NCBI GenBank assembly: GCA_030434875.1
Contig: JAUISW010000001.1
Coordinates: 3,486,001 to 3,550,000, forward strand
Length of the DNA: 64,000 bases
Source of the DNA: Lachnospiraceae bacterium C1.1
GTDB lineage: Bacteria > Bacillota > Clostridia > Lachnospirales > Lachnospiraceae
Reading direction: 5' to 3'
A program made the position numbers and the translations under genes. Of this stretch, positions 1 to 8,391 are shown piece by piece. The notes beneath the pieces are model-generated. The model was not told where the DNA came from. It worked only from the letters and a program-made list of their open reading frames with translations, and searched no databases. The first letter of the stretch is position 1. Each line of letters begins with the position of its first letter.

Positions 1-1
1 A

Positions 2-643
2 GCAGAATTCATTAAAAGAAACAATCGTTTTACAGCAGAAGTTCTGATAGATGGCAGGCAGGAAACGGTTCATGTAAAAAATACGGGACGCCTTTCCGAG
101 CTGCTTCTTCAGGGAGCAAAAGTAACATTGCAAAAGGCGGATGACCCCTCGCGCAAAACACAGTATGATCTGATATCGGTATATCATCCGGAACTTGAAT
201 GGGTAAATATAGACAGTCTGGTTCCAAATAAGCTTGTAAAAAAACTATACATACCAAAATATGATCTTGTAAAAGCAGAATATAGGTATGGAAATTCAAG
301 ATTCGATTTTTATATGGAAAAAGCCGGCGAAAAATATCTTACAGAAGTCAAAGGCTGCACACTCTCTTACGATAGAAGTAGCAGAATAGGATATTTTCCG
401 GACGCTCCGACAGAGCGTGGAATAAAGCATCTTAAAGAACTGGCACAAGCCGCACAAAAAGGCTTCCATGCCGCTATTGCATTTGTGATACAAATGAACG
501 GGATTGACAGGGTAGTTCCAAATGACCAAACCCATCCTGAATTTGGCCGCGCGTTAGAGTCAGCAATAAAGGCAGGAGTAAATGTCAAATATTACAGCTG
601 CCATGTCGAAGCGGATAGAATAAGAATAAAAGATATGAAATAA
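2..643 (+). CDS. sfsA: SfsA family protein, 5' end outside window
   Basis: The frame is open from the first bases of the window and ends at TAA 641-643, so the start codon lies upstream. Visible residues fit the SfsA family (sugar fermentation stimulation protein, a nucleic-acid binding protein with a nuclease-like fold): an N-terminal strand region with VKNTGRLSELL, then EVKGCTL followed by FPDAPTERGIKHLKEL, which is the most conserved block of the family and holds its acidic and Lys residues. About 213 residues are seen of a usual 230-240, so only a short N-terminus is missing. It is followed by a hairpin terminator and a convergent small gene. Its physiological role is poorly defined in the family. 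Confidence 0.93.
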   Translation, partial: AEFIKRNNRFTAEVLIDGRQETVHVKNTGRLSELLLQGAKVTLQKADDPSRKTQYDLISVYHPELEWVNIDSLVPNKLVKKLYIPKYDLVKAEYRYGNSRFDFYMEKAGEKYLTEVKGCTLSYDRSSRIGYFPDAPTERGIKHLKELAQAAQKGFHAAIAFVIQMNGIDRVVPNDQTHPEFGRALESAIKAGVNVKYYSCHVEADRIRIKDMK

Positions 644-649
644 AAATAT

Positions 650-678
650 ACCCCTCGCCGATTAAAAACGGCAGGGGT
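650..678. terminator. Bidirectional hairpin terminator
   Basis: ACCCCTcGCCG and CGGCAGGGGT pair around an A-rich 8-nt loop, with A-rich sequence on the left and TGTTTC on the right. It sits between sfsA (plus) and a small convergent gene (minus), so it can serve both. Confidence 0.75.
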
Positions 679-687
679 GTTTCAAAT

Positions 688-861
688 TCATTTCCTTCCT
701 GCTTCGTTTTCTTCTTCCATAAAATTAACGTACCTGGTAAAGGCTTTTTTCGCACTCTCTGGAGAATCTTCTCTAATGCCCACGATAAAATTAGCTTTTT
801 CATCCGGCATATCACGCAAAATCACATAATCCTTAAACTCATTGATTATTGGTCCAATCAT
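688..861 (-). CDS. Small protein of unknown function, 57 aa
   Basis: Short minus-strand gene starting at ATG 861 behind a good ribosome binding site (AAAAAAGGAGA, about 8 nt upstream) and ending at TGA 690-688. The product begins MIGPIINEFKDYVILRDMPD, is charged (Glu, Asp and Lys rich toward the end, EEENEAGRK) and shows no membrane segment, signal peptide or recognised motif. It faces sfsA across a shared terminator. The strong SD and uninterrupted frame support a real gene. I do not recognise the family. Confidence 0.6.
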   Translation of the reverse strand: MIGPIINEFKDYVILRDMPDEKANFIVGIREDSPESAKKAFTRYVNFMEEENEAGRK

Positions 862-929
862 TGCTAAATCTCCTTTTTTGATCAGTGTTTATAATATCTA
901 TAATAATCTGACAAAGAATTTAAATCCGG

Positions 930-958
930 TTGGAATAGCATATAAAAAATTTTATAAT
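930..958 (+). promoter_or_regulatory. Sigma-A type promoter
   Basis: TTGGAA, a 17-nt spacer and TATAAT. It lies about 100 nt upstream of the 219-aa protein gene; a half REP element falls within the predicted leader. Confidence 0.55.
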
Positions 959-962
959 ATAA

Positions 963-991
963 TGATCCCTGGGGACGTTGTTTAGAGCTCA
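963..991. repeat. REP-like element, half unit (variant GACGTTGTTT)
   Basis: 29-bp half unit TGATCCC..GGGGACGTTGTTTAGAGCTCA. It has the TGA(C/T)CC head and GGGGACG core of the family but a divergent right part ending GCTCA. It sits in the leader of the downstream gene. Confidence 0.7.
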
Positions 992-1063
992 TAATTATAT
1001 AGCTGTAAATTATTATCAGAGGTAAATTAAGGATAAATTTTTTTAAGGGTGACTTTGGGCAAT

Positions 1064-1720
1064 ATGATCAGAAGATTTAATGAAAAAAACGGACTTTATA
1101 TTGAGAAGATAATTGGACAGGACAGACTTGCCTATGCAATGACCGATACTGAGGATTTATATGATCTTGTGGAATTTGCGGAACGGGGCGGATATCAGGG
1201 ATCGGTGATCAAATTCTATGATTTTGAGAATGGAAATGTTTATACGCCTTTTGAAAAGAAAAGAAACGTAATTTATGGCAAGCCGGCATACGTAGATGAC
1301 TTTTATTATTTTTTACAGGCTGATTATGACCGAAAGAAGGTAATTCTGTATAAATATTTTCCGGAAGAACTTTTGGAAGAAATAACCGTATTCAGCACGG
1401 ATGAGGTAAATCTTTATAACCTCATGATCATTGGCGAAAAGGTGCATGTTATCAGTCAGGATACAAATAAGTTTTGCTGTTATTATCCCGATAAAATCCA
1501 ATTAACACTTAAAGATCATGAGTCGGTGTCATTGATAACTGAGGACAAGATCATTACAGAAGAATGGATCGAAGAGGGATGGGATGACGAGAATGATTGC
1601 GCAACTGACAATTACAAATACTATGAAAAGGTAATTACAAAGAATTTTAATGGAGATATTATTTCTGAGGAAATTGGATCAGTATATCAGGCAGCGGACG
1701 GAACTTATTGGATATCGTAG
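1064..1720 (+). CDS. Hypothetical protein, copy 1 (219 aa)
   Basis: Soluble protein of unknown function beginning MIRRFNEKNGLYIEKIIGQD, rich in aromatic and acidic residues, without membrane segments. Alternating beta-like segments and repeated YY or FYY motifs suggest a beta-rich fold; this is an impression, not a family match. An in-frame GTG at 1049 exists but has no SD at proper distance; ATG 1064 is preferred by comparison with the second copy (3602-4258), where AGGAA precedes the same ATG. From about 1313 to the stop the two copies are almost identical at the DNA level while the 5' third differs at many positions, which suggests gene conversion. Confidence 0.75.
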   Translation: MIRRFNEKNGLYIEKIIGQDRLAYAMTDTEDLYDLVEFAERGGYQGSVIKFYDFENGNVYTPFEKKRNVIYGKPAYVDDFYYFLQADYDRKKVILYKYFPEELLEEITVFSTDEVNLYNLMIIGEKVHVISQDTNKFCCYYPDKIQLTLKDHESVSLITEDKIITEEWIEEGWDDENDCATDNYKYYEKVITKNFNGDIISEEIGSVYQAADGTYWIS

Positions 1721-1755
1721 ATAATAACAGATTATGATGTTTGTAAAGAGGTATT

Positions 1756-1842
1756 ATGTTTTTCCGGAAAAAAATTGAAAAGAAATTTTATGACAGGGAT
1801 AGTAAAAAGCCGGTAATTAATACGTGCATATTAGACAGATAG
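1756..1842 (+). pseudogene. Truncated copy of the 71-aa protein gene (4295-4510)
   Basis: The first 22 or so codons (MFFRKKIEKKFYDRDSKKPV) match the gene at 4295 almost exactly. The match stops at GTAATTAA, after which the sequence matches the region upstream of mgsA (near 8310, starting TACGTGCATAT). The frame then ends at TAG 1840-1842. This is a deletion junction that joins the 71-aa gene head to the mgsA leader. Confidence 0.7.
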
Positions 1843-1908
1843 AAGTTATAATAGTGGATAGTTGAGACAATTGAAACTCGCAATACTACATATTACGGGG
1901 TATGAACT

Positions 1909-2379
1909 ATGGCAGATACTATTACACTTAATATTAAGAAACAGAAAAATATTGCACTGATCGCGCATGATGGAATGAAAGCGGAGTTGATCCAGTAGTG
2001 CAAGGACAATGCTGAAATACTTAAGAGGCATTTCTTATGCGGAACAGGTACAACTGCACGAATGATAACAGATGCTACGGACCTTCCGGTACGTGGTTAT
2101 AATTCAGGACCGCTTGGAGGTGATCAGCAGATTGGAGCCAAGATCGTAGAAGGGAAAATCGACTTTGTAATTTTCTTCTCAGATCCGCTTACAACAGCGC
2201 CCCATGATCCTGATGTAAAGGCTCTGATGAGAATCGTTCAGGTCTATGACATCCCGTTTGCAAACAATAAGGCAACAGCAGATTTCCTTATTCATTCAAC
2301 ACTTATGGATGAAGAGTATGACCATGACGTGATCAATTTCCAGCAAAATATAGCGCATCGAGCTGAAACGCTTAAATAA
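1909..2379 (+). pseudogene. mgsA: Methylglyoxal synthase, copy 1, with nonsense codon
   Basis: Aligned over its full length with the intact copy at 8392-8862. Codon 30 is TAG (1996-1998) where the intact copy has TGG (Trp), a single G-to-A change. The remaining frame, including [18 protein letters not shown] and the [16 protein letters not shown] active-site segment, is open. An internal restart at ATG 2062 would lose the N-terminal strand with the conserved AHDGMK motif, so a working enzyme is unlikely. The downstream hairpin is conserved with the other copy. Confidence 0.85.
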
Positions 2380-2397
2380 AATTATTTTTGTTGATCT

Positions 2398-2430
2398 GAA
2401 ACCGGTATGGAATTATTCCATATCGGTTTC
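2398..2430 (+). terminator. Hairpin after mgsA copy 1
   Basis: GAAACCGgTATGGA pairs with TCCATAtCGGTTTC around a short loop. The same hairpin follows mgsA copy 2. The U-tract is weak. Confidence 0.55.
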
Positions 2431-2476
2431 TTCAATTATAGGTTTAGGGAGAATATAAGGAAAAAAGAATCAGAGT

Positions 2477-2880
2477 ATGATAAATATCGTTAAAATTGTG
2501 GGAGAAAAGAAAGAAAACAGCTACAGGACAATATTATTTCTTTGCGCTATTATTCAAGTGATAATTTGTCCAAACAGTCAGTATATTTAGCATTGGGAGG
2601 AATTGTGCTATTTATCGTATGGCTGATCATTTATAAGAGGTCAGAAAAAGTTCCATATAACGATGAAGTGGCTGCGGGAATTTTTGTTCATTCTTTATTC
2701 AATACGTTCTTATCCGGATTTGCGCTTTTGCTCAGTATAATAATGTATAAAGATTCAGTGAAGAAGGAAAATTTTAATCTTATCTATCTGTCGAAAGTGT
2801 TGGAGGGATTTTGTGTTCTTTTGACAGTCTTTTTTATAATTCTTGCTATAGCAGCAAAAAGAGAAGAGAATAGATTATGA
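2477..2880 (+). pseudogene. DUF3592-like membrane protein, copy 1, internally deleted
   Basis: Begins MINIVKIVGEKKEN like the intact copy at 8959-9621, but about 265 nt are missing after codon 22 (join near 2548), and the 3' part is in another frame. The 3' part still encodes the two-helix region LALGGIVLFIVWLIIYKRS and the final membrane segments. The stop codon TGA 2878-2880 is the first triplet of a REP element. Confidence 0.8.
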
Positions 2881-2940
2881 TCCCAGGGGACGTTGTTTTG
2901 GGCTCAAAAAATGAGCTCCAAACAACGTCCCTTAGGATTA
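2878..2940. repeat. REP-like element, full palindrome (variant GACGTTGTTT)
   Basis: 63-bp inverted pair of half units: TGATCCC..GGGGACGTTGTTTTGGGCTCA, a 5-nt A-rich centre, then TGAGCTCCAAACAACGTCCC. The first three bases form the stop of the preceding reading frame. Confidence 0.85.
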
Positions 2941-3054
2941 AAATATAAAACTCTCAAACTTGACTTGAATCAAGTTGTTTAAAATACAAGTTAAAATATA
3001 ATGGGAATGGGTACAGGTTAAACTATTATGTTTGAAAGGTTATGGGAGGTATTT

Positions 3055-3501
3055 ATGATTGAGAACATCGCTTCTTTTTTTCGACCGCTAATGGATGCTG
3101 AAAACGAAAGACTTTCGTCTGCAATTACTTCTAAAATTGCGTTAGTACTTGAAATGTTTACAGCTATTCTTGTTTTTATTGCCATAGTTGCCGGGATTAT
3201 CTCGCTTTTTCCGGAGTTGAATAGGATTATTTATTCATCGCATGTGACATTTGACATAACTGTTTTTTTGGAAAAAGCATCTATAATCATAGTTGCCATA
3301 GAATTTTTCAAGATGCTTTGTCATCCAACTTCCGAAAATGTTCTAGAAACTATAATTTTTCTTGTTGCCAGGCATATGATAATTAATCAGACAACGCCCA
3401 TCGAGGATTTTGTTTCGGTAATAGGGATAATTTTGCTTGTTGTTGCAAAGCGTTTTCTGCGTGTTGCGAAACATAAAAAGAGTTTTCTGGGCGAGGAATA
3501 A
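3055..3501 (+). CDS. PsiE-like membrane protein
   Basis: Small integral membrane protein with four hydrophobic stretches (about residues 30-52, 66-90, 98-112 and 117-138). The segment FLVARHMIIN followed by a P-(I/L)-(E/D) turn and a hydrophobic helix matches the pattern of the PsiE (phosphate-starvation-inducible E) family, whose function is unknown. ATG 3055 is chosen because GGGAGG lies 7 nt upstream; an in-frame ATG at 3028 lacks this. The stop TAA is followed directly by a half REP. It lies between the two copies of the duplicated segment. Family assignment is by pattern only. Confidence 0.65.
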   Translation: MIENIASFFRPLMDAENERLSSAITSKIALVLEMFTAILVFIAIVAGIISLFPELNRIIYSSHVTFDITVFLEKASIIIVAIEFFKMLCHPTSENVLETIIFLVARHMIINQTTPIEDFVSVIGIILLVVAKRFLRVAKHKKSFLGEE

Positions 3502-3530
3502 TGACCCCCAGGGACGGAGTATATGGGTCA
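3502..3530. repeat. REP-like element, half unit (variant GGAGTATATG)
   Basis: TGACCCCC..GGGACGGAGTATATGGGTCA, starting on the base after the stop codon of the PsiE-like gene. Confidence 0.8.
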
Positions 3531-3601
3531 AAATTATATAACTGTAAATTATTATCAAAGGTAAACTAAGGATAAATTTTTTTAGGGTGACTTTAGGAAA
3601 T

Positions 3602-4258
3602 ATGATCAGAAGATTTAATGAACAAAACGGACTTTATGTCGAAAAGATAATTGGACAGGACAGACTTGCCTACGCGATGACCGATACTGAGGATTTATAT
3701 GATCTTGTTGAATTTGCGGAACGTGGCGGATATCAGGGTTCAGTGATCAAGTTCTATGATTTTAGGAATGGAAATGTTTACATGCCTTTTGAAAAGAAAA
3801 GGAATGTAATTTATGGCAAGCCGGCATACGTAGATGGATCTTATTATTTTTTACAGGCTGATTATGACCGAAAGAAGGTAATTCTGTATAAATATTTTCC
3901 GGAAGAACTTTTGGAAGAAATAACCGTATTCAGCACGGATGAGGTAAATCTTTATAACCTCATGATCATTGGCGAAAAGGTGCATGTTATCAGTCAGGAT
4001 ACAAATAAGTTTTGCTGTTATTATCCCGATAAAATCCAATTAACGCTTAAAGATCATGAGTCGGTGTCATTGATAACTGAGGACAAGATCATTACAGAAG
4101 AATGGATCGAAGAGGGATGGGATGACGAGAATGATTGCGCAACTGACAATTACAAATACTATGAAAAGGTAATTACAAAGAATTTTAATGGAGATATTAT
4201 TTCTGAGGAAATTGGATCAATATATCAGGCAGCGGACGGAACTTATTGGATATCGTAA
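3602..4258 (+). CDS. Hypothetical protein, copy 2 (219 aa)
   Basis: Paralogue of 1064-1720, begins MIRRFNEQNGLYVEKIIGQD. ATG 3602 is preceded by TTAGGAAAT, a better SD than the in-frame GTG at 3587. DNA from about 3851 to the stop differs from copy 1 at only about two positions, while the first 250 nt differ at about 18. No motif or domain is recognised. It precedes the 71-aa gene by 36 nt and is probably co-transcribed with it. Confidence 0.78.
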   Translation: MIRRFNEQNGLYVEKIIGQDRLAYAMTDTEDLYDLVEFAERGGYQGSVIKFYDFRNGNVYMPFEKKRNVIYGKPAYVDGSYYFLQADYDRKKVILYKYFPEELLEEITVFSTDEVNLYNLMIIGEKVHVISQDTNKFCCYYPDKIQLTLKDHESVSLITEDKIITEEWIEEGWDDENDCATDNYKYYEKVITKNFNGDIISEEIGSIYQAADGTYWIS

Positions 4259-4294
4259 AAAAATAATCGATTATGATGTTTGTAAAGAGGTAGT

Positions 4295-4510
4295 ATGTTT
4301 TTTTGGAAAAAAATTGAAAAGAAATTTTATGACAGGGATAGTAAAAAGCCGGTAATTAAGGTGAGCATTTGTAGTGGTGAACAAGTTGCGGGTTTTCAGG
4401 ATATCCATAACGGGTCTTTTGAGGATGTTATGCTGATCAGAGATGATGCAGATCTTCGTCAATTTATGGAGCAGTATGGAATTTTAGATGCTATTGAGAG
4501 AATATATTGA
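4295..4510 (+). CDS. Hypothetical protein, 71 aa
   Basis: Short protein with a basic N-terminus (WKKIEKKFYDRDSKKP) followed by an acidic, beta/alpha-like segment with EDVMLIRDDADLRQFMEQYGI. SD GAGG lies about 7 nt upstream of the ATG. It follows the 219-aa gene closely, and a truncated version follows copy 1 of that gene, so the two genes travelled together. No known function. Its TGA stop overlaps a divergent REP half unit. Confidence 0.65.
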   Translation: MFFWKKIEKKFYDRDSKKPVIKVSICSGEQVAGFQDIHNGSFEDVMLIRDDADLRQFMEQYGILDAIERIY

Positions 4511-4538
4511 TGATACTATTATACGTCCCCATGGGTCA
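4508..4538. repeat. Degenerate REP-like half unit
   Basis: Starts with the TGA stop of the 71-aa gene and ends CGTCCCCATGGGTCA, resembling the right-hand half unit (CTCCGTCCCC..GGGGTCA) with several changes. It lies between that gene and the acetyltransferase start at 4555. Confidence 0.5.
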
Positions 4539-4554
4539 CGTGAAAGGAATACAT

Positions 4555-5028
4555 ATGGACTATATTTTACGAGAGATAAGCAAAGAGGATGATGCAGATA
4601 TTGCAGTGATCATTCGGGAAAATCTGGAAAAATTTGGTCTGGATATACCGGGAACAGTATATTTTGATACGGGTTTGGATCATCTGAGTGAATTATATAT
4701 AAATGAGAGCCGGTATTATATTGCAGAGGCCGCGGGAAAAGTCATAGGTGGTATAGGTTTTGCGCCATTTATTCTTATGTCAGATACAGCTGAACTGCAG
4801 AAACTTTATTTATCAGAAGATGCAAAAGGAAGCGGGATCGGCTATGAACTTGTGAAATTTATAGAAGAAAAGATGAGGGCAGCGGGATTTAAGTATTCAT
4901 ACCTTGAAACTCATGATAATCTTCAGGCTGCAATACATATTTATCAGAAAAGTAATTATAGCGAAATTGAACGTCCAAAAAATGTTGTACACAGCGGTAT
5001 GACAAGATTTTTCAGGAAAAAGCTTTAA
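4555..5028 (+). CDS. GNAT family N-acetyltransferase
   Basis: 157-aa protein with the GNAT fold: an N-terminal strand-helix (YILREISKEDDADIAVIIRE), a central strand GGIGFAPFI, then LYLSEDAKGSGIGYELVKFI, which carries the acetyl-CoA binding (R/Q)xxGx(G/A) type loop as KGSGIG, and a C-terminal AIHIYQKSNYSEIE motif typical of the family. ATG 4555 has AAAGGAA 6 nt upstream; an in-frame ATG at 4507 lies inside the REP and has no SD. The substrate is unknown. The stop TAA is followed immediately by a full REP. Confidence 0.88.
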   Translation: MDYILREISKEDDADIAVIIRENLEKFGLDIPGTVYFDTGLDHLSELYINESRYYIAEAAGKVIGGIGFAPFILMSDTAELQKLYLSEDAKGSGIGYELVKFIEEKMRAAGFKYSYLETHDNLQAAIHIYQKSNYSEIERPKNVVHSGMTRFFRKKL

Positions 5029-5091
5029 TGACCCCCGGGGACGGAGTTATAGGGTCAAAAAATGACCCTATAACTCCGTCCCTAGGGGTCA
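5029..5091. repeat. REP-like element, full palindrome (variant GGAGTTATAG)
   Basis: 63-bp inverted pair: TGACCCCC..GGGGACGGAGTTATAGGGTCA, a 5-nt A-rich centre, and TGACCCTATAACTCCGTCCC..AGGGGTCA. It begins on the base after the acetyltransferase stop. Confidence 0.92.
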
Positions 5092-5107
5092 AAGGGATAA
5101 ATATAAA

Positions 5108-5566
5108 ATGAGAAATACCAAAGATTACAAGGAAATGCAAGAAATACTTCGTGATATTAAATCAAGCAGCATTATCCGGGAAATGAAAAAATATAAACAG
5201 CATGGGAAGGTTTCTACCTATGAGCACTGCAAAAATGTTGCAAAACTAAGTTATGATATAAATAGAAAATTTTTGCTGCATGCAGACCTGAGAGTGTTGC
5301 TGCTCGGCGCGATGCTTCATGATTTTTATCTGTATGACTGGCATAATGAAGATGATGGAAAACATAAGCTTCATGGTTTTACGCATGCTGAAAGAGCACG
5401 CGATAACGCCATGAAATATTTTGATATAGATGAAAAAACAGGTCATGTAATATACTGTCATATGTGGCCGTTAAACCTAAGAAGAGTGCCGAAAACGAAA
5501 GAGGCGTGGATCGTATGTATTGCAGATAAATGCGTCTCTTTATATGAGACAGTATTCAGGAGGTAA
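5108..5566 (+). CDS. HD domain phosphohydrolase family protein
   Basis: 152-aa protein with a compact HD domain: an early His in YEHCKNVAKLSYDIN, the HD pair in LLGAMLHDFYLYDWH (about residues 72-82), and a later His and Asp in YCHMWPL and CIADKC. These are the usual metal ligands of HD hydrolases, which act on nucleotides or phosphoesters; the substrate here is unknown. The gene starts 16 nt after a full REP. Its 3' end contains the AGGAGGT site of the next gene, so the two are translationally coupled. Confidence 0.85.
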   Translation: MRNTKDYKEMQEILRDIKSSSIIREMKKYKQHGKVSTYEHCKNVAKLSYDINRKFLLHADLRVLLLGAMLHDFYLYDWHNEDDGKHKLHGFTHAERARDNAMKYFDIDEKTGHVIYCHMWPLNLRRVPKTKEAWIVCIADKCVSLYETVFRR

Positions 5567-5570
5567 TTTT

Positions 5571-6365
5571 TTGTTTGTAAGCAGGTTATTATGTCTTTTT
5601 GTTATATACAGTTTGTATGGCTGGGTATATGAAACGATTTATTGTACGGTAAAAAGTCAGAAATGGGAAAACAGAGGGTTTTTATTTGGACCGTTTTGCC
5701 CTATCTATGGATTTGGTGCTGTTGCAATTTCTGCTATTGCTGATAAAACGACTGATATGGGGATCATACTGAGCATTAGTCAGCTTTTTCTGATATCAGT
5801 TATTGGAAGTGCGGTGTTGGAATTTGTAACTTCATGGACATTGGAGAAAATATTCCATGCCATATGGTGGGATTACAGTATGCTGCCTTTTAATATTCAG
5901 GGTCGTATCAGCCTTTTTACCAGTCTGGGCTTTGGCGCTGCCGGCGTGGTTATTGTCTATTATATTGCGCCGTTTACGGAGAAAGTTATGGATCATCTTT
6001 CACCAATGATCACGGAATGCCTTGCACTAATTTTTCTTTTTATAATAACGGTTGACCTGACATTAACAGTTGTAGCGCTATACCATTTTGAAAGGGTCGT
6101 TCTTAACTTAGAAGAAAATTTTAACAATAACATGGAGGCGATCGTTGACAATACAGTTCAGCAGACGAATCGTGTCAGAATGGAAATTAAAGAAAAAGGA
6201 CGTGATATGAATGCCCAGATCAATCTTTTGGGAAGCTATGTTAAAAGTGCCGTATATCGTGTGCATTCATTCAGAGCTGTAGATAAAAAGTTTGAAAATG
6301 CCAAAAACCGTCTGCGTTCAATGATAAATGATACTAGGGGACGGAGTTATAGGGTCAAAAAATGA
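5571..6365 (+). CDS. Putative ABC-transporter type IV (CmpB-like) membrane protein, TTG start
   Basis: Polytopic membrane protein with a signature block near the N-terminus (YSLYGWVYETIYCTVKSQKW, then NRGFLFGPFCPIYGFG), characteristic of the ABC_trans_CmpB family (formerly DUF1113). About five hydrophobic segments are followed by a charged, helical cytoplasmic tail. The start is taken as TTG 5571, because AGGAGGT lies 6 nt upstream and there is no suitably placed ATG. The last ten codons (TRGRSYRVKK) and the stop lie inside a REP element, so the natural C-terminus has been replaced or extended. Confidence 0.75.
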   Translation: MFVSRLLCLFVIYSLYGWVYETIYCTVKSQKWENRGFLFGPFCPIYGFGAVAISAIADKTTDMGIILSISQLFLISVIGSAVLEFVTSWTLEKIFHAIWWDYSMLPFNIQGRISLFTSLGFGAAGVVIVYYIAPFTEKVMDHLSPMITECLALIFLFIITVDLTLTVVALYHFERVVLNLEENFNNNMEAIVDNTVQQTNRVRMEIKEKGRDMNAQINLLGSYVKSAVYRVHSFRAVDKKFENAKNRLRSMINDTRGRSYRVKK

Positions 6366-6382
6366 GCTTATGAGTATGGGTC
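6329..6382. repeat. REP-like element, one half intact and one degenerate
   Basis: TGATACTAGGGGACGGAGTTATAGGGTCA (6329-6357), then AAAAAA and TGAGCTTATGAGTATGGGTCA, a shortened second half. It overlaps the 3' end of the CmpB-like gene and supplies its tail and stop. Confidence 0.7.
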
Positions 6383-6416
6383 ATAATTGTAAAATTAAAT
6401 ATTGTGGGATTTTTAG

Positions 6417-6443
6417 CGTCTGGCTCTATGTCAGACGTTTTTT
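6417..6443 (+). terminator. Rho-independent terminator
   Basis: CGTCTG and CAGACG pair around a 9-nt loop, followed by a run of six or more T. It ends the HD/CmpB-like operon. Confidence 0.75.
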
Positions 6444-6640
6444 GTTTTATGGATTATTAAAGCTATTTTGCAGGGATTTTCTCTACTTTTTCTTGTTATA
6501 ATCAGAATGTTATTAGCTGAGTTCTACAAATTGTAGAGTAATTCTACGATTTATGAGTCAACAATATAAACTATAGCTATTATCAATATTTCAAGAAAGA
6601 GCTCTTGCAGATAACTTATATTATTAAGGAGATTAGTTAA

Positions 6641-6995
6641 ATGGAAGATATGAAAAATTTTGAACTTGAGTGTGGAAATCGATGCAAACGTGTAGGGATG
6701 ATAAAAGGGCTGACGCAGGAAGAACTGGCAGAAAAAATGGGGGTTTCTGCAAAGCAAATTTCTAAATTGGAAACGTTATTTTAACGATATTAAGTGAATT
6801 TCCGAAATACTTGGGCAGGATATTACCGTAAACGAGATAGAGCAGGATGGATCTGTTTCTGAAATAGGCAGGGAAATCCTTTTTAATATAGTGAAGAGCA
6901 AAGGATATATGGATTTTATTACAAAAGTAGTTGGAGAAGAGATTAAAAATTGTAATGGTCGCCCGGGAGGTGACCATTATAGAAAGTATATTTGA
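6641..6995 (+). pseudogene. XRE-family HTH protein, internally deleted
   Basis: ATG 6641 behind TTAAGGAGATT starts a 47-codon frame with a helix-turn-helix (KGLTQEELAEKMGVSAKQIS) that ends prematurely just after the recognition helix. About 25 nt later another frame encodes ISEILGQDITVNEIEQDG and a helical C-terminal region to TGA 6993-6995. That is what would normally follow in this family, so a short internal deletion has split the gene. Confidence 0.7.
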
Positions 6996-7049
6996 TATGA
7001 TAGATATAGAATAAGAAATCTATATTTATAACTGTGGGAGGGTACACCT

Positions 7050-8237
7050 ATGAATGAAATGATTATTGAAAAGGAAATTATAATTGATGATGTGGAAGCT
7101 GTTCTTTGCAAAATAAGAGAATTGAGTGCTGCAAGAACTGAGAATATTGAGACAATAAAGAAATTTATATGCAATGAGGAGAGTACGAGGTTTTATCTTG
7201 ATAATAAGTTGAATAGTTATATGCAGCCTAACCAGACGGCTCTTTATCTATGGCTGGATAGTGGATATACTGATTACAAGGGTAATCCGATTTTGATATC
7301 TCTGCTCAGGAATGGGGAAGACTTTACTGGACATGTTGTAGGAAACGTTTATTCACTGGCTGAAAATGTCCGGGCATTCTTCAGATTAAATAGAAAAACA
7401 GTATCTGAAAAAATAGAAAAGTTTAAAAATAAATATGAAGCAAAGATTGATAAAAGAAAAATCAGACATATAGAGGATGAACAGGAGTACCTAATAAAAT
7501 CCTGTAATATATCTGATGGTGAAAATCTATTTGCACAGAAATTTGCGGAAATGGATATTGATTTTGAGCCTGTTGATGATGCCGAATCGGAAGAAGATGC
7601 TGAAGATGTTCAGGAAGAGACCCTTAGTGAAGCTGAAGAGGAGATCACTATTTACATTCTGATCGATAAGATGGAAAGCATGCAGGCATATATGGATGAG
7701 CTTTTGCAGATCATTGAAAATATGAGCAATGAAACCGGAGCGCAGATAGCAGAGCTTCAAAAGAAGAATGATGAATATAAAAGAGTAATTCTTCAAATGC
7801 GTGCTTTTTCACAGCAGAAAATCGAAGAGGAAAAGACTCCCGATAAGATGACAGGACACGATCTGCTTGGAAATCATAGTAAGATTTTGGTGATCGGAGG
7901 GCAGGATCTGGGTGTAAATATTATGCAGGGAATTGCAAAATTATATGGCTTCAGTAAAAAGGACTTCGAATTTGTTAATTATGAAAAGGCTAAGGATTTT
8001 ACAGAGAGAATCCGGAGAGATGGCAGACATCGTGCCGTTATTTATGGAGAATGCCCTCATAAGACTTCTGCTTTGGCAGGATATTCAAGTACAGTAGAAA
8101 AATTAAAGAATGGATCCGGGATGCCATATGTAGCTGATGCAAGGAATAAATCGGGAAAACGTAAGGTTACAAAGGAGTCATTCAAGAGTGCGTTGGAATT
8201 AATATGCCAGGAGATGAGGCTTGCTCATGCATGCTAA
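7050..8237 (+). CDS. Unknown protein with coiled coil and DUF2325-like C-terminus
   Basis: 395-aa soluble protein. The N-terminal 150 residues are helical, followed by a strongly acidic linker (about 175-205), a coiled coil (about 210-265) and a C-terminal domain from about residue 285. That domain has a Rossmann-like start (KILVIGGQDLGVN), VIYGECPHKTSALAG, and GMPYVADAR. Strand GG, H-K/S and a late strand resemble DUF2325 proteins, but the match is by eye only. A decayed HTH gene precedes it and a full REP follows the TAA directly. The function is unknown. Confidence 0.65.
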   Translation: MNEMIIEKEIIIDDVEAVLCKIRELSAARTENIETIKKFICNEESTRFYLDNKLNSYMQPNQTALYLWLDSGYTDYKGNPILISLLRNGEDFTGHVVGNVYSLAENVRAFFRLNRKTVSEKIEKFKNKYEAKIDKRKIRHIEDEQEYLIKSCNISDGENLFAQKFAEMDIDFEPVDDAESEEDAEDVQEETLSEAEEEITIYILIDKMESMQAYMDELLQIIENMSNETGAQIAELQKKNDEYKRVILQMRAFSQQKIEEEKTPDKMTGHDLLGNHSKILVIGGQDLGVNIMQGIAKLYGFSKKDFEFVNYEKAKDFTERIRRDGRHRAVIYGECPHKTSALAGYSSTVEKLKNGSGMPYVADARNKSGKRKVTKESFKSALELICQEMRLAHAC

Positions 8238-8300
8238 TGACCCCCGGGGACGGAGTTATAGGGTCAAATAATGACCCTATAACTCCGTCCCCGGGGGTCA
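8238..8300. repeat. REP-like element, full palindrome (variant GGAGTTATAG)
   Basis: 63-bp near-perfect inverted pair starting on the base after the TAA stop of the 395-aa gene; both arms carry GGGGACGGAGTTATAGGGTCA or its complement. Confidence 0.93.
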
Positions 8301-8391
8301 TCCAATTTATACGTGCATATTTATCAGAGAAAAGTTATAATAATTGAAGACAATTGAAACTCGCAATACTAAGAATTACGGGGTAGAAAAT

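Noticed and set aside
8300..8341. Promoter for mgsA copy 2
   Set aside because: TATAAT is present (8336-8341) but no convincing -35 at proper spacing was found.
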